From JAHEDH01 sp965364515 (GTDB lineage: Bacteria > Actinomycetota > Acidimicrobiia > Spongiisociales > ZC4RG35), in assembly GCA_965364515.1 (NCBI GenBank), contig CBDTXZ010000084.1, positions 1 through 12,790 on the forward strand: 12,790 nucleotides of DNA. The letters are read 5' to 3'. The notes under the pieces are model-generated. The model was given only the letters and a program-made list of their open reading frames with translations. It was not told the DNA's origin and did no database searches. The position numbers were made by a program, and so were the translations under genes. Positions within the stretch are counted from its first letter, which is position 1. The number at the start of each line of letters is the position of its first letter. This document shows, in pieces, positions 1 to 7,001 of this stretch.

Positions 1-49
1 CCGCACGATGCGCAAGCAGGACGACCTCATGCGATCCGTGTCCGTCTGA
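1..49 (+). CDS. C-terminal end of an upstream gene (partial)
   Basis: Frame 2 is open from the window edge to TGA at 47-49 and reads RTMRKQDDLMRSVSV. Nearly every codon ends in G or C, as in the real genes here, and the charged helical tail is plausible for a protein end. Only 15 residues are visible, so no function can be given. Frame 1 is also open (to 222), but its Arg/Pro-rich product looks like a shadow. Confidence 0.4.
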   Translation, partial: RTMRKQDDLMRSVSV

Positions 50-385
50 AGTGGCACCACCCGGACCCATGCCCTCGTGGGTCGTGCCGTCCGGAGGAGG
101 GCGAGTTCGAGGATGTCGAAGATCCTCACCCCCGGCTCGGTACCGGGATCCTGTTCGGAGGGGGTCGTGCCGGCAGATGGAAACGCAGGTCCAGACGACG
201 CAGACCCCAGGCCTCCTGACCCGAGTCGGCAAGCGGTGACCGACTCTGCCGCCGGCGACTCCGCCAGACTCGCCTCTCCGCCGCTGGCGGTGCGCTGAAC
301 TCCGACGTGCGTACGGCGCGTGAACGCACATCGGCTCTTTGCGTCGCGGTCGACCAGGGTCGACGGCGATTCATAGGATGGGCCC
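50..385. other. Intergenic region upstream of the cyclase
   Basis: No convincing gene is seen. A 7-bp inverted repeat (GAGTCGG at 223-229 with CCGACTC at 240-246, 10-nt loop) and a 5-bp one (278-282 with 286-290) could be weak terminators of the upstream gene, but neither has a T tract. Two copies of the palindrome GTCGAC (349-354 and 359-364) lie 20-40 bases before the cyclase start and could be an operator. I could not pick a confident -35/-10 pair. Confidence 0.35.
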
Positions 386-2425
386 ATGAGTTCGACCCCT
401 GGCGCACCGCCGCTCAGGACCAGACCCGGGGGCGCAGTCCGGGCCGGGATCTGGTTCCTCCATCTCGCTCTCCCGCTGATGGTGCTGTGGCTGCTCATCG
501 CCCAGCCGACCCTCGACGTCACCTGGCAGCACCGCCCCAGCCACTTCTGGCTCGTGCTGAGCGTCGCCGCCGTCAACGTCGCACTCGCACTCCAGGTGTC
601 GAGGGCCGCTCACGGACGCGGCGACGCCCGACTGCTCCTCGTGGGACATGCGTTCACAGTTGCCGCCGGATTCCTACTGCTCCATGCGCTTGCGACCCCG
701 GGCGTCATCGTCACGAGCGCCAACGGCGGCTTCGAGGTCGCCACACCGGTGGGTTTGACGCTCGCCTCGGCGTTCTTCGTGGCGGCCTCCTTCAACTTCT
801 CGTCCGAAACATCGGATCGCATCGTTGCCCGGGACACTGCCATCCGGTGGACGCTGCTCACGGTGATGATTGCCTGGGCGGTTGTGTCGGTGGCGGAGTT
901 GCCTCCCCTGGCCGAATCGTTCGCCGAGCGGGCGGAGGGACCGCTTCGCTGGGCGGCCTTCATCGCCGTGGGGCTCTATGCGATCGCATCGGTCCGTTTC
1001 TACCGGTCCCATCACAAGAAACCCTCGGTAATGCTCATCGCCCTCATCACTGCGGCTGCGCTGCTGGCCGAGGCGATGGCGACGATCGTGTGGGCACGCA
1101 GTTGGCAGCTCTCATGGTGGCTGTGGCATGTACTCATGGCGATGGCGTTCGGATTCGTCGCCTACTCGGCGTACTCGCAGTACCAGCGCGAGGGTGGCTC
1201 CGCCGGCCTGTTCGACGGCATCGTCTCCCAGGACACGACCGAAGCGATCAGACAGGAGTACGGCGGGGCATTGGAGACACTGACCGAGACGCTCCAGCGA
1301 TCCGCTCGATCAGGGCTGACCGAACAGGATCTCGATCTGATCATCGCCGGACTCCGAATGCGCTTCTCGCTCACCGAAGGTCAGGGCGAAGTCCTCGCCC
1401 GGGCAGCGAGATCGCTCGCCGCAGAGCGAGACCAGACGAGGCGCCTGGGGGCGCTTGCGATCATCGGAACCCAGGCGGGCGTCGAGCGAGACGAGGAAGA
1501 GTTGCTGTCTGAGATCATGTCGGTGCTGGCGGACCGGTTCGCGCCCGACATCGTCCGCATCGGGCTCCGGGAACCGGGCGGTGTCTCCTATCCGGACGCT
1601 CTGACCACCGACGCATGGCCCGTCGACGCCGACGTCTATTCACGTGATCTGATCGTGGGGAGCGAACCCGCCGGAGTCGTCGAATTCGCCCGACCGAATG
1701 GCCGCTTCCGGGAACGGGACACGTCGATCATGGACACGCTCGTGTCGGAGATGGGCATCGCCGTCGAGAACGTCCGCCTCTACCGCCAACTCGACGCTCT
1801 CTTCCGGACCTATCTATCTCCAGACGTTGCGGACACCCTCCGCGCCGACCCGTCACAGGCGAGTCTCGGCGGATCCATGGTCGAACTGACCGCGCTCTTC
1901 GCCGACCTCAGGGGCTTCACGAGCTTCACCGAGCAGACGGATCCCGAGATCGTCATGGAGACCCTGAATCGGTACTTCAGCGCAGCCGTCCCGGTCATCC
2001 TCCGCAACGGCGGGACCATCGTGCAGTTCGTCGGTGACGCCCTCCTCGCCGTGTTCGATGCTCCCAGACCTCGGCCGGACCATGCGTACAGGGCGGCCAG
2101 GGCGGGACTGGACATGCAGGACGCAATCGCCGCATCGGCGGTCGGCCAACCCGATGCACCGAGGTTCCGAATCGGCATCAACACCGGAGCGGCGCTCGTC
2201 GGGAACATCGGGAGCGCCGAGTTCCGCAGCTACAACGTGGTGGGCGACGCCGTCAACGTCGCATCGAGGCTCGAGACATCCGGCGAGCCCGGCACGGTGG
2301 TCATCGGCCACACCACCTACGAAGCGATCGCGGACCGAGCAACGGTTCATCCACTCGGCCCGTTGGACCTGAAAGGAAAGTCCCGTCCGGTGCTCGCATA
2401 TCGTCTCGAGCATCTGTCCGAGTAG
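386..2425 (+). CDS. Membrane class III adenylate/guanylate cyclase with GAF-like domain
   Basis: 679 residues. The product should make a cyclic nucleotide from ATP or GTP at the inner face of the membrane. The N-terminal third has about eight hydrophobic segments (near 21-39, 54-70, 83-103, 122-138, 154-171, 189-206, 213-236, 243-264). A helical and GAF-like region follows (about 354-475), then the class III catalytic domain (about 500-679). Visible catalytic residues are metal-binding Asp507 (FADLRGF) and Asp551 (VGDALLAVF), and Asn624 and Arg628 (VNVASR) for transition-state binding. The substrate-choosing positions carry Gln547 and Asn617, where Lys and Asp or Thr are usual. Start ATG 386 has AGGATGG just upstream. 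No partner gene is fused or overlapping; a response regulator follows about 200 bases on. Cyclase identity is secure from the motifs; ATP versus GTP choice and what the membrane part senses are unknown. Confidence 0.93.
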   Translation: MSSTPGAPPLRTRPGGAVRAGIWFLHLALPLMVLWLLIAQPTLDVTWQHRPSHFWLVLSVAAVNVALALQVSRAAHGRGDARLLLVGHAFTVAAGFLLLHALATPGVIVTSANGGFEVATPVGLTLASAFFVAASFNFSSETSDRIVARDTAIRWTLLTVMIAWAVVSVAELPPLAESFAERAEGPLRWAAFIAVGLYAIASVRFYRSHHKKPSVMLIALITAAALLAEAMATIVWARSWQLSWWLWHVLMAMAFGFVAYSAYSQYQREGGSAGLFDGIVSQDTTEAIRQEYGGALETLTETLQRSARSGLTEQDLDLIIAGLRMRFSLTEGQGEVLARAARSLAAERDQTRRLGALAIIGTQAGVERDEEELLSEIMSVLADRFAPDIVRIGLREPGGVSYPDALTTDAWPVDADVYSRDLIVGSEPAGVVEFARPNGRFRERDTSIMDTLVSEMGIAVENVRLYRQLDALFRTYLSPDVADTLRADPSQASLGGSMVELTALFADLRGFTSFTEQTDPEIVMETLNRYFSAAVPVILRNGGTIVQFVGDALLAVFDAPRPRPDHAYRAARAGLDMQDAIAASAVGQPDAPRFRIGINTGAALVGNIGSAEFRSYNVVGDAVNVASRLETSGEPGTVVIGHTTYEAIADRATVHPLGPLDLKGKSRPVLAYRLEHLSE

Positions 2426-2629
2426 ATCTCTCCGAACCGTGACGATCGACGGGCACACAATGGTGTTCGGAGACCTGCGAAGGCGAAACGAGGCCGACCC
2501 GAGAGTTCTGACCGGTCGGGAGTCACGGTCACTCCGGCCGAACCTCCCTCACCTGTCGGCTGAACGCAGCTCGGCTCCATTCACAGTTTGTTGAGAAATG
2601 TGGCCCCTCGGCGGGACGTTCCCAAGAAC
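2426..2629. other. Intergenic region between cyclase and response regulator
   Basis: No gene is seen in about 200 bases. A short imperfect inverted repeat (GGAGT 2519-2523 with ACTCC 2531-2535, partly extended outward) may end the cyclase transcript. The spacing suggests the response regulator has its own promoter, which I could not identify. Confidence 0.3.
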
Positions 2630-3274
2630 ATGGAACCCAAGCTGGAGAAGCGGCTGGCGATTGCCGACGGCCATGATGTCTATCGAGAAGGTTTGAAGAG
2701 CCTCTTGAGCACGCTCTCGTGGATCGAGGTCACAGGAGAAGTGTTCGATGACTCCGGTCTGTTCGCGCTGGTTGCGTCTGCGCCGATCGATGTCGTGATC
2801 GTCGATCTCGCGCTTCCCGGGTTCGAGGCAGAAAGCGTCGTCGGTCGGCTTCGTCGTTCGACAGAGGATCTATCCATCGTGGCGCTCGTGACGATCGGCG
2901 GGGAGACTCGGGCGTTGGAAGCCGTTCGCGAGGGTGCGGATGCACTGCTCGCGAGGGATACGGCTGCGTCCACGGTGATCGCGGCCATCACCAGTGTGGC
3001 CGCGGGTCGTCGCTTCATCGATCCGGGGCTGGCGGGCGACCTACTGCGCCGGGGTACGACCCGACTTGGAGCGCTGGACACCGGGCTCACGGCGCGCCAG
3101 ATCGCGATGGTGGAACTGGTCGCACGAGGCATGAGCAACAAGCAGATCGCCCGCCAGGTGAACCTGTCCGAGGCGACGGTTAAGTCCGATCTTCGGACTA
3201 TCTACACCGAACTGAGAGTCTCCACCAGGGCACAGGCGGCAGCAACAGCGGTGCGAATCGGGCTTGTTGATTGA
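2630..3274 (+). CDS. NarL/LuxR-family response regulator
   Basis: 214 residues from ATG 2630. An N-terminal receiver domain (about 8-125) is followed by a LuxR-type helix-turn-helix (about 150-212). The product should be a transcription factor. The phosphoacceptor is Asp59 in VVIVDLALPG, and Thr88 fits the switch position. The usual acidic pair before His is only half present (AD13-G14-H15), and the conserved Lys near residue 109 is Arg (LLARD). The DNA-binding part is canonical: LTARQ, ARGMSNKQIA, LSEATVKSDL, then the C-terminal helix. An in-frame TTG at 2588 and GTG at 2600 would add up to 14 residues without domain homology, so ATG 2630 is preferred, although its ribosome site is weak. No histidine kinase is next to it, so it is an orphan in this window. 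Targets are unknown. Confidence 0.88.
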   Translation: MEPKLEKRLAIADGHDVYREGLKSLLSTLSWIEVTGEVFDDSGLFALVASAPIDVVIVDLALPGFEAESVVGRLRRSTEDLSIVALVTIGGETRALEAVREGADALLARDTAASTVIAAITSVAAGRRFIDPGLAGDLLRRGTTRLGALDTGLTARQIAMVELVARGMSNKQIARQVNLSEATVKSDLRTIYTELRVSTRAQAAATAVRIGLVD

Positions 3275-3331
3275 ACGAGTCGAGCGGAGCCTTGAGACAT
3301 CGAAGAGAAATGCCGGATGGCTGCCGTTGGC

Positions 3332-3349
3332 CATCAGGCCACCCTGATG
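3332..3349 (+). terminator. Possible terminator of the response regulator gene
   Basis: CATCAGG (3332-3338) and CCTGATG (3343-3349) form a perfect 7-bp stem with a CCAC loop, 57 bases after the stop codon. A second 5-bp stem (GGGCC 3361-3365 with GGCCC 3370-3374) follows. There is no T tract, so the call is tentative. Confidence 0.35.
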
Positions 3350-3517
3350 ATCCTGGAGTGGGGCCGGCTGGCCCTGTGTGGGGCGAGGGCTCGCGACGCA
3401 TCGTGAGTGGGGCACCCGCAATGGCGGATCGGAGCGGTGTCGAAGAGTCAGTTGGATGGAGGTGATCCGAGGACCCTCCGTTCGCCGGTTACGGACCCAG
3501 CAGCAACAGCTATGAAT

Positions 3518-3521
3518 GGAG
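3518..3521 (+). promoter_or_regulatory. Ribosome binding site fixing the start at 3527
   Basis: GGAG lies 5 bases before ATG 3527. This favours ATG 3527 over the in-frame ATG 3512 and the far upstream in-frame start at 3407. Confidence 0.5.
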
Positions 3522-3526
3522 TCATC

Positions 3527-4048
3527 ATGCGAATCGGGAGGCTCATCGTCGTACTCGGCTCGATTGTCGGCCTGGTGTTGTCGGCCGGCCCGGCCATGGC
3601 GGGTCAGGGCCAGGGCGCGACTACCGCCAACGGATGGTACGAGGGCGAGGAGATCTACTACATCCTCCACGGTGAGGAGGAAGGGGTGACGGAACGGGGA
3701 GGCAACGATCTGTATCTGATCGGCGGCGACCGCGCGTATCAGGCCAACGTTGCAGAGTTCATTCCCGGCGAGCCCGGCTACACACCCCACTGGAACGTAA
3801 ACGTAGTGAACACCGCAGAAGGCGTGACCTTGGCCGACATTCTGGCGTCGCCGTACGTCTCGGCTCACTATCCCGAAGCTCTCTTCGACGACGTCGAGGA
3901 CATTGACGGGGCCGTGAATGCGGGCCTGGTGACGATCGAAACACCTGGCATCGTCGTGCTGTGCCCGATCATTCCCGAGAAGGGAGCAGAAGCCCCCGGC
4001 AACACCGAACTCCCAGAGGACTTCCCGCCGTTCCCGGACACCTTCTGA
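3527..4048 (+). CDS. Exported conserved protein of unknown function (possibly DUF7482-like)
   Basis: 173 residues from ATG 3527. A clear Sec signal peptide starts MRIGRLIVV, runs through a hydrophobic core (about 6-20), and has a likely cleavage site after AMA (residue 25). The mature part is acidic and rich in aromatic and beta-type segments. Distinctive stretches are NGWYEGEEIYYI, ERGGNDLYL, the central GYTPHWNVNVVNTA, LFDDVEDI and a C-terminal ELPEDFPPFPDTF. There is one Cys (VVLCPII). The pattern resembles families in actinobacteria and haloarchaea that I recall as DUF7482, but this is memory of a pattern, not a search. Starting at 3512 would add five residues before the signal. The gene stands alone between the response regulator and a strong terminator. 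Secretion is well supported; function is unknown. Confidence 0.8.
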   Translation: MRIGRLIVVLGSIVGLVLSAGPAMAGQGQGATTANGWYEGEEIYYILHGEEEGVTERGGNDLYLIGGDRAYQANVAEFIPGEPGYTPHWNVNVVNTAEGVTLADILASPYVSAHYPEALFDDVEDIDGAVNAGLVTIETPGIVVLCPIIPEKGAEAPGNTELPEDFPPFPDTF

Positions 4049-4065
4049 GTCCACATCGACCCACA

Positions 4066-4095
4066 GGCGAGGGCGCAATCCGAAGCGCCCTCGCC
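4066..4095 (+). terminator. Strong hairpin terminator after the exported protein gene
   Basis: GGCGAGGGCGC (4066-4076) pairs perfectly with GCGCCCTCGCC (4085-4095) around an 8-base loop, 17 bases after the stop. The stem is 11 bp and very GC-rich. It lacks a T tract, which is common for terminators in GC-rich actinobacteria. Confidence 0.75.
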
Positions 4096-4671
4096 GTGCT
4101 GACCGGGCCACAAGTAACCGCCGGTCCACCCCGTGACCTCGCCGACTGGACCGTCGCCTTCGATAAATTTCGATCCGGTGGGAGTCGTCGAGTGTTGGCG
4201 GATGGTGCTGTTCCTGACGAGGGTGCTCCAAGCCGACAGATTCATGCTCGAGTGACCGGAAGGTTTGGTGTGCCCAGGCGAGTTGATCATGGGCGTTGTA
4301 GACGCGAGCCGGTTGGGGTGGCGGTCACGAGGTGAGGACGCGGGACCGTTCAGAAGGGATCGCCGTTGGGGAGCGTGTGGCGGACCAGCTCGTGCGTGTG
4401 CGTCCGAGCAGTTCGTCGGCCGATCCGACGCCGATCAACATATCGCCCAACGCAGCGCCGGCCTGGAGGTCACCAATGTGCTGACCAACCCGCCCTGCCG
4501 AAGAGCCGGGGGCAGGTCGGGTCCGAGTGTTCGCCCGGCAGACGGCGCAGAGTAGGTCCGAGGGGATGTCCTCCAGAGATGCAGGGGGTCGTGGCGTCGA
4601 CGGGTTGGCGTCGGTGAGTCTGCCGTGGCGCTGATGTTTCAGATCTCGGGCGTTCCCGCCGATGGAAGTCC
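4096..4671. other. Gene-poor block upstream of the propeller protein
   Basis: About 575 bases with no convincing gene. The open frames here (such as 4265-4555 on the plus strand) give Arg/Gly/Pro-rich products with no recognisable domain or good ribosome site. A locally AT-rich, imperfect palindrome (TCGATAAATTTCGA, about 4162-4175) stands out. The block may hold the promoter of the downstream gene or decayed sequence. Confidence 0.4.
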
Positions 4672-6534
4672 ATGAAGTGGTTCACACTCGCGCTGGCGCT
4701 CTTCCTCGTCCAGCTCCAACCCTCCATCTCGGTCACCCCTGCCTCGGCCGAGCCGGGCGGCGCCTTCACCGTGACCGGGAGTGGATTCCCGGCAGGGGAG
4801 CGGGTGAAGGTGCTGTGGAACGGATCGAACCTCGGGGGAACCGCCCGGGTCGGCTCGGCCGGCACCTTCGAGTACGGCGCGGTCGTTCCGGTCACGGCGG
4901 GCCCGGGGAGTCATGTGGTAGAGGCGGTGTCCGTCGGTGGCGGCGCAGCCGGCGCCTCGACAGGATTCGTGGTGGTCGGGCCTGCGGTCACATCCACCTC
5001 GACCACCTCCACAACCTCGACGACCACCACGTCGACGCCCCCGACCACTCAGGCCATCGCACCCGTCGCGACCACAGCGCCGGCCACCTCCACGGTTGCC
5101 CCGGCCACCTCCACGGCTGTGCCGGCCACCAGCCTCCCGGCGACATCCGCCCCGACCCAAGCTCTGGAGCCAGCTGCTCCGCTCGCCGACGAGGGAGACC
5201 GGCCGGCCGGCGTCTCACCCGAGGTCGAGTCGGTGTCTCCGGCCACCGCTCCGCTCGCCACGCCGGAACCACCGACACAATCGGCGACGATCGGGGGCGG
5301 CGTTCTCATCACTGCGTTCCTCGCGGTCGTGGGCGCGACGATCTTCTTCCTGCTGGGTGGACGGAGACGATCCGAGGAGGCGTCGAAGGCCCGGAAGCCA
5401 TCGCCGACTCCGGCCACCCATGACGATGAAGGCACCGCCGAGCTCCCGCCGGTCGAGGCGGCGGTGGCACTGCAATCGCAGGAATGGCAGCGGCGGATGC
5501 GAGAGATGGAACCCAGCGGCGATCTCGCCGGGATGGTGCAGGTCGGTGGCCGGATGTTCGGTTGGGGTCGCAGCGTCGACGTCTCGGGCGCGACGGTGGC
5601 CCGGGTGTGGACGAGCGCGGATGCGGTCCGCTGGGACGGTGTGGTCGACCTGCCAGGAGTCGCAGCCCCTCACGCCGTGCCCTGGCGTGACGGCCTACTC
5701 GTCGCCGGGCAGGTGGGAAGCGAGACCGGGTTGTCGACGGCATGCTGGTGGAGCGCCGACGGTTTCACCTGGGAGGAGACCGGCGCTCGCGCTCAGGAGG
5801 CTCTCTCCGGCGTCGCGCTCGGCGGAGCTACGGCCGCCCACGGCATCCTCGTCGGCTGGGGTCAAGGTCCGGATGGTCCCGGCCTCTGGGTCAGCGACGA
5901 CGCGACCTCGTGGGCCCGATCCGGCATCGTCGGGACGTTCGACCTGGTGGCACCGTCACACAGCGGATTCGTGGCCTTCGGTCGGGAGGCCGAACACCGC
6001 CGGGCCATTGTCGCCCGATCGACCGACGGAGAGTCGTGGACGCGGTCCGGCGAAGAGACACGGTTCCTGTTCGACGGTGCCTCGGTGGCAACCGTGACGT
6101 CGGTGGACGGGGGGATCATCGCGGCGGGAACCGACATCATGCGGGGCATCGCCGCCGTCTGGGTGTCCGACGATGCGGTCACGTGGCACCGGGTGCCGTT
6201 GCAGGAGACCACCGGGACCAGCATGGAGTTCCTCGTGGTGGCAGCTGACCGTCTCCTCGCAGTCGGCACCGACGCCGGGCGCCGCACGAGCGGTCGGCGA
6301 ACGATCGTGGTGTGGGACTCGACCGATGTCGTGACCTGGCGTCGCATGGATGCCGCCGAGGTGTTCCGATCCGCTGCGATCGACGCCGTCGCCCTCGTCG
6401 ATGGAACGTTGTCTGCGGTCGGGAACCTCTTCGTCGAGCGAGGCGGCGGTCCTGCGCACTCGGTCCCGGTCGGCTGGACGTGGACACCCTCAGAGGTCCG
6501 GCCAGAGAGCGAGCGCCTCGAGGTGCCTGCATAG
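4672..6534 (+). CDS. Single-pass membrane protein: outer Ig-like domain, inner Asp-box propeller
   Basis: 620 residues. MKWFTLALALFLVQLQ is a signal-type hydrophobic start, followed by an Ig-like domain (about 18-102; PSISVTPASAEPGGAF, GSGFPAGERVKVLW). A Thr/Ser/Pro/Ala linker (about 107-170) comes next, then one membrane span (about 208-230, LITAFLAVVGATIFFLLGG) followed at once by RRRSEEASKARK. The C-terminal 340 residues hold seven Asp-box-like repeats (near residues 310, 357, 405, 448, 496, 547 and 601; for example SADGFTWEE, SDDATSWAR, STDGESWTR). Their even spacing of about 43-54 residues fits a seven-bladed propeller. The positive charges after the span put the propeller in the cytoplasm, which is unusual. 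No catalytic sialidase residues can be assigned. ATG 4672 follows GGAAG closely; no better start exists. Function unknown; a scaffold or sensor role is a guess. Confidence 0.85.
   Translation: MKWFTLALALFLVQLQPSISVTPASAEPGGAFTVTGSGFPAGERVKVLWNGSNLGGTARVGSAGTFEYGAVVPVTAGPGSHVVEAVSVGGGAAGASTGFVVVGPAVTSTSTTSTTSTTTTSTPPTTQAIAPVATTAPATSTVAPATSTAVPATSLPATSAPTQALEPAAPLADEGDRPAGVSPEVESVSPATAPLATPEPPTQSATIGGGVLITAFLAVVGATIFFLLGGRRRSEEASKARKPSPTPATHDDEGTAELPPVEAAVALQSQEWQRRMREMEPSGDLAGMVQVGGRMFGWGRSVDVSGATVARVWTSADAVRWDGVVDLPGVAAPHAVPWRDGLLVAGQVGSETGLSTACWWSADGFTWEETGARAQEALSGVALGGATAAHGILVGWGQGPDGPGLWVSDDATSWARSGIVGTFDLVAPSHSGFVAFGREAEHRRAIVARSTDGESWTRSGEETRFLFDGASVATVTSVDGGIIAAGTDIMRGIAAVWVSDDAVTWHRVPLQETTGTSMEFLVVAADRLLAVGTDAGRRTSGRRTIVVWDSTDVVTWRRMDAAEVFRSAAIDAVALVDGTLSAVGNLFVERGGGPAHSVPVGWTWTPSEVRPESERLEVPA
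5080..5130 (+). repeat. 21-base tandem repeat in the linker of the membrane protein
   Basis: Units beginning CCGGCCACC occur at 5080, 5101 and 5122, an exact 21-base period; the first two share CCGGCCACCTCCACGG. They encode PATS-type heptads in the extracellular linker. Such repeats can change copy number by slippage without shifting frame. Confidence 0.7.
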
Positions 6535-6680
6535 GAAACGTCCCCGGTGGGCGTTGGCTGACGGCGGCGCCCAACCAGCGTCGGACATCACGCCGCCCTC
6601 GAAGGAAGGGCCTCAACCATCGACCTCTCCACTGGCAACGCCAAGATCTCGACGAGTTCCGAGAGGGCGGTGGCGTCGTG
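6535..6680. other. Spacer between the membrane protein gene and the LVIVD remnant
   Basis: About 145 bases with no gene. Only a weak inverted repeat (GTTGG/CCAAC, near 6553-6580) could act as a terminator of the plus-strand gene. Confidence 0.3.
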
Positions 6681-6846
6681 TCAGCGATGGCCGAACTGGA
6701 TGGTCACCTCGTCCTGCTGCACAGCACGGGTCGCCGACACGTTCGAGCTGGCCAGCAACAGCGATCTCCCGCCAGCTCTGCGGCTTGGTGATGTCGACGA
6801 TGTGCCCGTCCTGCACGTTCTCGTCGTCGACGACCACTATGTAACC
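6681..6846 (-). pseudogene. Frameshifted remnant of an LVIVD-repeat protein gene
   Basis: Read on the minus strand from 6846, the frame gives YIVVVDDENVQDGHIVDITK and then PQSWREIA. This matches the intact gene's VIVIDITKPQSPKEIA with VDD just before it. At the DNA level the match (about 6761-6837) aligns without gaps to 8110-8186 of the intact gene. Near 6755 the GC-ending codon pattern moves to another frame, which continues SSNVSATRAVQQDEVTIQFG to a TGA at 6683-6681. No start codon, signal peptide or N-terminal blades remain. The best reading is a truncated, frameshifted paralogue. Its wording (DENVQDGH) differs from the intact gene, so it is not a fresh tandem copy. Confidence 0.6.
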
Positions 6847-6955
6847 ACGACGAGATCGTGCGCACGTTCGTGGGCCGGCATGGCGGAGTCGTCTTCTCGT
6901 TCAGAGGTTGCGATTGTCCAGCGGTCCGCGGCCACATGACACGACACCTGATCGA

Positions 6956-6991
6956 GCGAGTGCTTGGGGCTCTCAAGCCCCAAGCACTCGC
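6956..6991 (-). terminator. 16-bp hairpin terminator of the secreted-protein operon
   Basis: GCGAGTGCTTGGGGCT (6956-6971) and AGCCCCAAGCACTCGC (6976-6991) pair perfectly around a 4-base loop. The hairpin begins 10 bases after the LVIVD gene's stop on the minus strand. It is the most stable-looking hairpin I found in the window. No long T tract follows in either direction. Confidence 0.8.
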
Positions 6992-7001
6992 CGGTCCGCG
7001 T

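Noticed and set aside
307..1512. Long plus-strand frame (401 codons) over the first part of the cyclase
   Set aside because: It is an Arg/Gly/His-rich shadow of the cyclase frame, with no domain; the cyclase frame has clear membrane segments and GC-ending codon bias.
3041..4231. Minus-strand frame of 396 codons
   Set aside because: It runs opposite to the response regulator and exported-protein genes, is rich in Arg and His, and has no recognisable domain or signal.
4265..4555. Small plus-strand frame in the gene-poor block
   Set aside because: Product rich in Arg, Gly and Ser, no ribosome site, no known family; treated as chance.
5080..5130. Short tandem repeats as a CRISPR array
   Set aside because: The 21-base units are contiguous, lack spacers and encode a PATS linker.
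4937..6097. Plus-strand frame of 386 codons inside the membrane protein
   Set aside because: Pro/Arg-rich shadow in another frame of the Asp-box protein.
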